Assembly (NCBI RefSeq): GCF_037203705.1
Contig: NZ_JBBCAT010000001.1
Coordinates: forward strand, 1,275,418-1,339,417
Reading direction: 5' to 3'
Length of the DNA: 64,000 nt
From: Prosthecomicrobium sp. N25
GTDB taxonomy: Bacteria; Pseudomonadota; Alphaproteobacteria; Rhizobiales; Ancalomicrobiaceae
A program made the position numbers and the translations under genes. The notes beneath the pieces were generated by a model. The model was not told where the DNA came from, searched no databases, and was given only the letters and a program-made list of their open reading frames with translations. Positions 28,564 to 35,179 of this stretch are shown here, piece by piece; the first letter of the stretch is position 1; each line of letters opens with the position of its first letter.

Positions 28564-28938
28564 ATGACCTTGACGACCCTGATGATCGCCGTGATGAGCG
28601 TCAGCCTCAACGCCTTCGCGCAGATCGCGCTGCGCAAGACGATGCTGAACGCCCCGGCCCTCGGCGCCAATCTCGCCGGCGCCATCGACTACGCGATCGG
28701 CCTCCTGCTCGGCGGCTGGCTGGTCGCCGGCCTCGCCCTCTACGCGGTCAGCATCGGGCTCTGGCTCGTGGTCCTGAAGTCGACGGAAGTCAGCCTCGCC
28801 TATCCGCTGCTGTCGATCGGCTACATCATCGCCGCCGCGGTCGGATACCTCTATCTCAACGAGAATGTCGGGATCGAGCGCATGGCCGGCATCGCGCTCA
28901 TCTGCCTGGGCATCGTCGTCATTTCGAGGAGCAGCTGA
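28564..28938 (+). CDS. SMR/EamA-type small membrane transporter
   Basis: 124 residues with four hydrophobic segments and the C-terminal half LAYPLLSIGYIIAAAVGYLYLNENVG, typical of the small multidrug resistance superfamily, including ArnE/ArnF-like flippase subunits for lipid-linked sugars. The conserved Glu of EmrE-type drug pumps is not at its usual place in the first helix (SLNAFAQIALRKTM), which favours a flippase-like role. Sandwiched between the UbiA fusion and an SDR, so transport of the lipid-linked sugar is a reasonable inference. Confidence 0.8.
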   Translation: MTLTTLMIAVMSVSLNAFAQIALRKTMLNAPALGANLAGAIDYAIGLLLGGWLVAGLALYAVSIGLWLVVLKSTEVSLAYPLLSIGYIIAAAVGYLYLNENVGIERMAGIALICLGIVVISRSS

Positions 28939-28939
28939 C

Positions 28940-29959
28940 ATGGCCGACGTGGTGATCGGCGGCAGCGGCTTCCTCGGCCGCGTGCTCGTCCGCAAGCTCC
29001 TGGAACGCGGCCGCGCGGTGTGCGTCTTCGACGGCCGCGACCCCGCCGGGGACCAGCGCGACAGGGTCGACTTCGTGCGCGGGGACGTGCGCGACCCCGC
29101 CGACCTCGGGCGCCTGCCCCTCGGACCGGATGACGTCGTCTACCACCTGGCCGCCCGCCAGTTCGGCCCCGACGTGCCCCGCCGGGAGCGCGACGCCTGG
29201 TTCGCCGACGTCAACGTCGGCGGCACGCGGGCCGTGGTGGCGCGCATGCAGGCGGCCGGTGCACGCCGCCTCGTGTTCTTCTCCACCGACATGACCTACG
29301 GCATCCCGGAGCGGAGCCCCGTCCCGCCGGACGCGCCGCAGCGCCCGATCGGCCCCTACGGCCGGAGCAAGCTCGAGGCGGAGAAGATCCTCAGGTCCGC
29401 GCCGGGCCTGCAGGTGACCGTCTTCCGGCCCCGCCTGATCATCGGCCCCGGCCGGCTCGGCATCCTGGCCAAGCTCTTCCGTCTCGTCAGGGCCGGACTG
29501 CCCGTCCCCATGATCGGCTCGGGCCGGAACTGCTACCAGATGGTCTCGGTCGAGGACTGCGCCGAGGCAGCCATCCTCGCGGTCGAGCAGGGGTGCCCGC
29601 CGGGACCCTTCAACCTCGGTTCCGAGAGCCCGCCGACCTCGCGGGCCCTGCTGGAGGCCGTGATCCGCCATGCGGGCACGCGCTCGGTGCTGATTCCGTG
29701 CCCGGCCGCGCTCCTCAAGCCGGTGCTTTGGGCGGCCGACAAGGCCGGCATGCCGCTCCTCTTCAACGAGCAGTACGAGATCGCCGACGCGCACTACGTC
29801 CTCGACACGAGCGCGACGCGGAGCGTCCTCGGCTGGCGGCCGGTGCACCCGGACGTGGAGATGTTCTGCCGCGCCTACGACGCCTTCCTGGGGCGCCTGC
29901 CGGGCCCGGAGACCGCGGCCCCGCTCGGGCTTCAGCGCGAGAGGTCGAGCGTCCCGTAG
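28940..29959 (+). CDS. NAD-dependent epimerase/dehydratase (extended SDR)
   Basis: 339 residues. Cofactor loop GGSGFLGR at the N-terminus, acidic tip FDGRDP, FFSTDMTYG (catalytic Ser/Thr) and the active-site PYGRSKLEAEK (Tyr, Lys). Sugar-nucleotide or lipid-linked sugar epimerases and steroid-type dehydrogenases share this fold. ATG 28940 lies one nt after the previous stop, with GAGGAG upstream. Its 3' end overlaps the convergent gene at 29932 by 28 nt. In context it would reduce or epimerise the sugar made by the UbiA fusion. Confidence 0.88.
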   Translation: MADVVIGGSGFLGRVLVRKLLERGRAVCVFDGRDPAGDQRDRVDFVRGDVRDPADLGRLPLGPDDVVYHLAARQFGPDVPRRERDAWFADVNVGGTRAVVARMQAAGARRLVFFSTDMTYGIPERSPVPPDAPQRPIGPYGRSKLEAEKILRSAPGLQVTVFRPRLIIGPGRLGILAKLFRLVRAGLPVPMIGSGRNCYQMVSVEDCAEAAILAVEQGCPPGPFNLGSESPPTSRALLEAVIRHAGTRSVLIPCPAALLKPVLWAADKAGMPLLFNEQYEIADAHYVLDTSATRSVLGWRPVHPDVEMFCRAYDAFLGRLPGPETAAPLGLQRERSSVP

Positions 29960-30285
29960 CAGTCCGGGCCCTTCCAGGTCGCCACGATGCCGCGGCCCGT
30001 GACCTTGCCCGCATACGCGATCGTCTTGCCGTCCTTGATGGCGTGGCTCGCCGAGAAGGTGCCGTCCTTGCCGAGTTGGGCCGAGACGCTCGCCTGCGTC
30101 CCGTCATAGGCGACGTACCGGATCGTCACGGTCCCGCCCGAGACGACGCCGTCCGCCGGGGCGTTGCCCCAGCACTTGCCGGTCCCCCCGGCGATAGAGG
30201 ACGCCCCGGAGTAGCGACCTTCCTGCGCCGCGGCCGGGCCGGCGAGCACGAGGGCGGCGGCGAGGGCGAGGACGGCGCGGCGCAT
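29932..30285 (-). CDS. Small secreted hypothetical protein (117 aa)
   Basis: A clear Sec signal peptide (MRRAVLALAAALVLAGPAAAQ) precedes about 97 mature residues. The mature part is Gly/Ser/Thr-rich, with beta-type alternation and two cysteines (GKCWGNAP and PDCYGTLD) that could form a disulfide. The pattern resembles small periplasmic proteins of Rhizobiales with no assigned function. Convergent, overlapping the SDR gene end by 28 nt. Confidence 0.75.
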   Translation of the reverse strand: MRRAVLALAAALVLAGPAAAQEGRYSGASSIAGGTGKCWGNAPADGVVSGGTVTIRYVAYDGTQASVSAQLGKDGTFSASHAIKDGKTIAYAGKVTGRGIVATWKGPDCYGTLDLSR

Positions 30286-30370
30286 GGGAACCTCCGGGAC
30301 GCGGAATCGACGGGCTGGACGGCTGGCGGGAGCCTAGTTCGGCCCGCGGTGCCTTGCAATTCGAGACCGA

Positions 30371-31141
30371 TCACTGGTCCAGCCCGGCCTCGCCCCGCAG
30401 CACCGCGTCGGCCTCGTCCAGGTAGCGGCTGGACCCGGGCGGATGCAGGACCAGTCCCGGCAGGATGCCCGGGGCCGCCCGGCTGCCCTTCGTCGCCGTG
30501 ACCAGGATGCGGTGCGCCGCCTCGCCGGCCCGCGGGTGCACCGGCCGGACGGCGGCGGCGCCGAAGCGGCCGGCGAGCCCGGCGAGGATCTCGGCGAGGC
30601 CGTCGGCCCGGAACACGACGGCGAGCCGCCCGCCCGGCCTGGCGAGCGCGGCGGCGGTCCTGAGCCAGGCCGCGAGGCCGCCTTCGGGCAGCACGTGGGC
30701 GGCCGCGCGCGCCGCCGCCGGCGAGGCGTTGACGGCGCCGGGGGCGAAGAAGGGAGGATTGAGGATCACCCAGTCGGCGCTTTCCCGGGCGAGCCCCGCG
30801 GCCTCCCGCGCCGCCTCCCGGGCCGTCACGTCCGCCTCCGCCACCATGACGCGGCCGAGGAGCCCGTTCTCCGGGCGGGCCGCGTTGGCGCGGGCCAGGG
30901 CGACGGCGGCCGGGTCCCGCTCCACCAGCGTCACCCGCAGCCCCGGCGCGCGGATCGCGGCGGCGAGACCCGCCGTGCCGACGCCGGCGCCGAGGTCGAC
31001 GAGATGGCCCGCGGCGTCCGGGGGCACCAGGGCCGCCAGCAGGATGGCGTCGAGCCCCGCCCGGTGGCGGCCGCGTCCGGGTTGCTCGATCGCGAGCCGG
31101 CCGCCCAGGAACCGGTCGAGCGTGGTCTCGGCCGTGGTCAC
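30371..31141 (-). CDS. tRNA1(Val) adenine-N6 methyltransferase-like protein
   Basis: 256 residues. SAM motif VDLGAGVGTAGLA, acidic VTLVERD and the N6-adenine catalytic motif NPPFF (in DWVILNPPFFAPG). The layout fits the TrmN6/YfiC family that methylates A37 of tRNA-Val; other N6-adenine or glutamine methyltransferases share NPPF/Y. Overlaps the DUF2007 gene by 4 nt upstream, a pairing common in Rhizobiales. Confidence 0.85.
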   Translation of the reverse strand: MTTAETTLDRFLGGRLAIEQPGRGRHRAGLDAILLAALVPPDAAGHLVDLGAGVGTAGLAAAIRAPGLRVTLVERDPAAVALARANAARPENGLLGRVMVAEADVTAREAAREAAGLARESADWVILNPPFFAPGAVNASPAAARAAAHVLPEGGLAAWLRTAAALARPGGRLAVVFRADGLAEILAGLAGRFGAAAVRPVHPRAGEAAHRILVTATKGSRAAPGILPGLVLHPPGSSRYLDEADAVLRGEAGLDQ

Positions 31142-31383
31142 GGTCGTCCCCGGGTCCCGGGCTCCGGGGCGAGCTCGTGCCCGAGCCCCGCATCGGCGAC
31201 GAGCCGGCGCGCGCGCGGCAGGTCGTCCTCGTCCACCAGGATGCGGCGCGGCAGGATGCCGAGCGATCCTTCCAGCGCGGCCATGTGGCTGTCGAGCAGC
31301 AGGTGGCCGATTCCCGCCCCGTTGAGCAGGGCCTCCACGGTGGCGATGAGGACGATGTCGTTGGAGCGGATCAGGTCCTGCAT
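31138..31383 (-). CDS. DUF2007 domain protein
   Basis: 81 residues. MQDLIRSNDIVLIATVEALLNGAGIG then HLLLDSHMAALEGSLGILPRRILVDEDD is the DUF2007 pattern (a ferredoxin-like fold proposed to act in signalling). Start ATG 31383; the in-frame extension to 31539 is not conserved. Translationally coupled to the methyltransferase (4-nt overlap). Divergent from the polyprenyl diphosphate synthase gene. Confidence 0.9.
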   Translation of the reverse strand: MQDLIRSNDIVLIATVEALLNGAGIGHLLLDSHMAALEGSLGILPRRILVDEDDLPRARRLVADAGLGHELAPEPGTRGRP

Positions 31384-31573
31384 CGGGTTCCGGGCCGGAG
31401 CGCCCCTCGGTTGCGGGCGGGCTTGAATGGACGCTTTAGGCCGGAAGCATAGTCGTATATGTGGGTTCGCGAAACGACCCCGGGATCTTCGTCGCGGGAC
31501 GCCGCACCGGCGGCTTGTCGGGGTCGGCCGGCAGGACATATTCTCCGGCAGTCATGGTGGGGAGCTCGCATCC

Positions 31574-32590
31574 GTGGGTGTTGTCGTTCCGTTCGAAGAG
31601 AAGCAGCCCGTAGAACCCTCCATCGACAGGCTGGTCGGCCTCGTCACGGACGACATGGAGCGGGTAAACCGGCTGATCCTGTCCAAGGCCGGTTCGGACG
31701 TGGCCCTGATCCCGGAAGTCGCCAACCATCTGATTTCGTCGGGCGGCAAGCGCCTGCGACCCATGCTGACGCTCGCCGCCGCGCAGATGTGCGGCTATGC
31801 GGGGGACGGCCACGTCAAGCTCGCCACCTCGGTCGAGTTCATGCACACCGCGACGCTCCTGCACGACGACGTCGTGGACGAGAGCGACATGCGCCGCGGC
31901 AAGCTCGCCGCCCGCAAGCTCTGGGGCAACCAAGCGAGCGTTCTCGTCGGCGACTTCCTGCTCGGGCAGGCCTTCCGCATGATGGTGGAGGTCGGCAACC
32001 TCCAGGCTCTCGGCATCCTGTCCGACGCCGCCTCGGTCATCGCCGAGGGCGAAGTGATGCAACTGGCGGCCGCCAAGAACATGGCGACGACCGAGGACGA
32101 GTACCTCGCGGTGATTCGCGCCAAGACCGCGGCGCTCTTCTCCGCCGCCGCCGAGGTGGGCCCCGTCGTCGCCGGCCGCGCCCGCGAGGAGCAGGCCGCC
32201 TTCCGCAGCTACGGGACCAACCTCGGGCTGGCCTTCCAGCTCATCGACGACGCCCTGGACTACGGCGGTTCCTCCGCGAAGCTCGGCAAGAATGTCGGGG
32301 ACGATTTCCGCGAGGGGAAGATTACCTTGCCGGTCGTCCTGGCCTACCGCCGCGGCTCCGACGAGGACCGCGCCTTTTGGTCGCGGTGCCTCCAGGAAGC
32401 GGACATCCGGGACGGCGATCTGGCCCGCGCGGTGGACCTGATGCGGCGCCATCGTGCCCTGGAAGACACGGTCGAGCGCGCGCGGCACTACGGTTCGATC
32501 GCCCGCGACGCCCTGGCGCCCTTCCGCGAAAGCGAGCACAAGCGCGCGCTCCTGGAAGTGGTGGAGTTCTGCGTGGCCCGCGCCCACTGA
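31574..32590 (+). CDS. ispB: Polyprenyl (octa/decaprenyl) diphosphate synthase
   Basis: 338 residues. Builds the long isoprenoid tail for ubiquinone from IPP. Both aspartate-rich motifs are present: LLHDDVVDESD and LIDDALDYGG; GGKRLRPMLTL binds the substrate diphosphate. I start at GTG 31574 (VGVVVPFEEK), matching the family N-terminus, with GGGGAG about 9 nt upstream; the frame extends to 31427 without homology-like sequence. Chain length cannot be read from sequence; decaprenyl is usual in this order. Divergent from the DUF2007 gene. Confidence 0.94.
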   Translation: MGVVVPFEEKQPVEPSIDRLVGLVTDDMERVNRLILSKAGSDVALIPEVANHLISSGGKRLRPMLTLAAAQMCGYAGDGHVKLATSVEFMHTATLLHDDVVDESDMRRGKLAARKLWGNQASVLVGDFLLGQAFRMMVEVGNLQALGILSDAASVIAEGEVMQLAAAKNMATTEDEYLAVIRAKTAALFSAAAEVGPVVAGRAREEQAAFRSYGTNLGLAFQLIDDALDYGGSSAKLGKNVGDDFREGKITLPVVLAYRRGSDEDRAFWSRCLQEADIRDGDLARAVDLMRRHRALEDTVERARHYGSIARDALAPFRESEHKRALLEVVEFCVARAH

Positions 32591-33111
32591 CCAGGCAGAT
32601 AAATTTCAGTAACTAGTGACATAAGCATCTCGGATCGCTGCGCGGTTCCGAGCGGTCCTCTCTGATTGCATTTATGTCGGCGCAGGCGAAGACATATCTT
32701 CTATGTTCCCTAGGGTAATTCCTGGTCCTTATCGTTTTAGAATGTCTGTTCCTTTAGGGAAGTTGAAAATCGCCCTGGTGCTGTGCTTTCACCGATAGAT
32801 AAACCCGTGTCAAACGCATCCAATTCCGTAGCAAACGCAACCAGAAAGAAATTTCCCGTTTATTTACATACACCTCCGGGTGGCATTCGCGGCCCTTCGC
32901 AAAGTCACTAACTAGCGCATACGGAAATTCGATAGCTTACCTTACGTATGGTCATTCATAAGATAACCAGATTGAATATGTGGTCTGGAGGCGAGGACGG
33001 AAAACCGCGGCAGGCTTCGGCCGGTGAACGCGCCCGTCCAGAGGGTCGCCCTCGCAACTGGACCACGTCGTACAGCGCCGCGCGACCTCGGTCGCATTGG
33101 GGGGGCCTGAG
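32591..33111. other. AT-rich intergenic island
   Basis: About 520 nt with no convincing gene. From about 32600 to 32990 it is markedly AT-rich against very GC-rich flanks. It contains two near-identical blocks, TCAGTAACTAGTG (32606-32618) and TCACTAACTAGCG (32905-32917), 11 of 13 identical and in the same orientation, plus repeated CAAACGCA near 32817 and 32836. No integrase or inverted-repeat pair marks it as a mobile element. It may be the regulatory region of the AraC-type gene or a decayed insert. Confidence 0.6.
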
Positions 33112-33999
33112 ATGAAGCATGACATGAATCTGAGCCTGCGCTCGACCCGGGATGGGGCCTTGGCACTCGTGGGCGTCATGACGCCCCCCGCTGAAGCCGC
33201 GGTGAGCCTAATGCGGCCGCGAGGGGGTCTCGTCTTCGAGGGCCCCCTGCGCATCGACCTGCCGGGCATGACCCTGATGTGCTGGGACCCGAGCGGACCG
33301 GGGCCGGCCCTGGAGAAGGCGGACCGCGTCGTCGTTCTCCTGCCGCCGCAGCGCCAGGCCGCGGACGGCGAGACGCGGTCGATCGCGTCCCTGGTCAGTG
33401 TCGACCGGCGGCTCCTGCGCACCGAGGCCGAGGCCCTGTGCGGCTACCCGGTCGCCGTCGAACTCGCCCCGGATCCAGCCCCGGACTTCGAGACCTGCCA
33501 GGAGGTTCTGGCACGCCTCGAGGACGCCTTCGCCCAGCGCGCATCCGGGATGGAGGCCGCCCAGCCCGGCACATGGGCGCGCGAGATTCTCCGGGCCCTG
33601 CTGCGGGGGCCCCTAAAGCCGGCGCTCGACCGCTACATCGGCGTGCACCGCAAGACGTCCGGGCCGGCCAGCTTGCACCGCGCGCTCGACTACATCCGCC
33701 AGCACTCGGCGACCGACCTCAGCATGGCGAAGCTCGCCGACGTCTCCGGCGTCAGCCCGCGGGCCATGCAGTCGACCTTCATGCGGCACCTGAGCTGCTC
33801 GCCCTGGGACTACGTGATGATGTGCCGCCTCGAGGCGGCCCGGAGCCGCATCCTCGCCCGGCCCGGCAACGACACCATCACGTCGATCGCCATCGCGACC
33901 GGCTTCAACCACCTGGGGGACTTCGCCAAGCTCTACCGCCGCCGCTACGGCGAGACGCCGACCGACACCCGCCGGCACTGGCCCCGCGCCTACGCCTGA
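33112..33999 (+). CDS. AraC family transcriptional regulator
   Basis: 295 residues. The C-terminal 100 residues hold the two helix-turn-helix AraC/XylS domain: LSMAKLADVSGVSPRAMQ, LSCSPWDYVMMCRLEAAR and the second HTH IAIATGFNHLGDFAKLYRRRYG. The N-terminal 190 residues are an effector or dimerisation domain I cannot assign. I start at ATG 33112 after a GGGGGG tract; a TTG at 33097 is possible. No adjacent operon reads as an obvious target: it is convergent with ispE and preceded by the AT-rich island. Confidence 0.88.
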   Translation: MKHDMNLSLRSTRDGALALVGVMTPPAEAAVSLMRPRGGLVFEGPLRIDLPGMTLMCWDPSGPGPALEKADRVVVLLPPQRQAADGETRSIASLVSVDRRLLRTEAEALCGYPVAVELAPDPAPDFETCQEVLARLEDAFAQRASGMEAAQPGTWAREILRALLRGPLKPALDRYIGVHRKTSGPASLHRALDYIRQHSATDLSMAKLADVSGVSPRAMQSTFMRHLSCSPWDYVMMCRLEAARSRILARPGNDTITSIAIATGFNHLGDFAKLYRRRYGETPTDTRRHWPRAYA

Positions 34000-34010
34000 C
34001 GACGCCGACC

Positions 34011-34868
34011 TCACCCGGCTGAGACCCACCAGCCGGGCTCCGCGCCGCCGACGCGCTCGGCGATCCCCGCCCCGCGGCCGGGATCGGCGAGCGCGTAGCA
34101 TGTCGCCCCGGAGCCCGACATCCGCGCGAGCCGGCAGGCCGGGTCGGCGGCGAGCCGGTCCAGCACAGACCCGATCTCCGGGACCAGCCGGCGCGCCGCG
34201 TCCGTCAGGTCGTTGCGCGCGGACGCGAGGTAGCCGACCAGCGTGTCGAGAGTCTCGAAGCGGGACGGCGGAGCGGGCAGGGGAGGGTTGTCCCGCCGCT
34301 CGAGCAGCTGGAACACGTCCGGGGTCGCGAGCGGCCGTCCCGGATTGACGAGGACGAGGTCGAAGGCCGGCAGGGGCCCGAGCGGCTCGACCACCTCGCC
34401 GATGCCGCCGACCCGCGCCGCCCGCCCGATCACGCACATGGGCACGTCCGCGCCGAGCCGCCCGCCGAGCCGCGCCAGCCGCTCCGTCCCGAAATCCGCA
34501 TGCCAGAGCCGGTCGAGCGCCACGAGGGTCGCCGCGGCGTCCGCCGAGCCTCCGCCGATCCCGGAGGCGACCGGCAGGCTCTTGTCGAGCACGATCCGGG
34601 CACCGGGAGCGGGCCGCTCCAGGTCGATCAGCTCCGCCTGCAAGAGCCTTGCGGCGCGCAGCACGAGATTGTCCGCCTCGCCGGCGAGCGCGGACGCGAA
34701 GGGCCCCTCCACCGAGAGCGAGAGATCCTCGGCCGGCTCGACCCGGATCCGGTCGCCGGCCGACGCGAAGGCGACGATCGAATCGAGCAGGTGATAGCCG
34801 TCCGGCCGGCGTCCGACGACGTGGAGCGCGAGGTTGACCTTGGCGGGTGCCGGGATCTCGATGGTCAT
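34011..34868 (-). CDS. ispE: 4-diphosphocytidyl-2-C-methyl-D-erythritol kinase
   Basis: MEP pathway GHMP kinase, 285 residues. N-terminal APAKVNLALHVVGRRPDGYH, ATP loop LPVASGIGGGSADAAATL and C-terminal RMSGSGATCYAL are diagnostic. Start ATG 34868; a 43-codon extension is not conserved. Single leftward gene, convergent with the AraC-type gene, 11 nt apart. Confidence 0.97.
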   Translation of the reverse strand: MTIEIPAPAKVNLALHVVGRRPDGYHLLDSIVAFASAGDRIRVEPAEDLSLSVEGPFASALAGEADNLVLRAARLLQAELIDLERPAPGARIVLDKSLPVASGIGGGSADAAATLVALDRLWHADFGTERLARLGGRLGADVPMCVIGRAARVGGIGEVVEPLGPLPAFDLVLVNPGRPLATPDVFQLLERRDNPPLPAPPSRFETLDTLVGYLASARNDLTDAARRLVPEIGSVLDRLAADPACRLARMSGSGATCYALADPGRGAGIAERVGGAEPGWWVSAG

Positions 34869-35179
34869 GGCCGCCTCCGCACCGGTCGGGCGCCGGTCGC
34901 CGGCTCCGGAATACCAAACGGCACCAGCCCCGGACAAGCGCCCCGCGGTCGCCGTCCCGGCCGAAGCCTCCGCGGCGCGATCGGGTTCCCACCGCACCCC
35001 GCCGTCTCCGCGCGCCTCCCGTGGCTCTGAAGACCCGCTTGCGCTCCGCCGCGGTCTGGGTTATGAACATTGTTCAATAAGGGTGCAGTCAATCCACGGT
35101 CGGCGGATTCGGTCCGCCGGACGGGGTCGCGCCGCGGACGGCCGGACCGGCTCGCGGCGCCCATCTTGCCGGAGTCCCC
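34869..35179. other. Divergent intergenic region with palindrome
   Basis: 311 nt between divergent ispE and the DUF2339 gene. Mostly GC-rich. Around 35058-35085 it becomes AT-rich and contains the 13-bp palindrome TGAACA-T-TGTTCA (35064-35076), suitable as an operator for a dimeric regulator. No clear -35/-10 pair was found. Confidence 0.5.

Noticed and set aside
32591-33111. Insertion sequence or integrated element
   Set aside because: No transposase, integrase, tRNA target or terminal inverted repeats; only base composition and a weak direct repeat.
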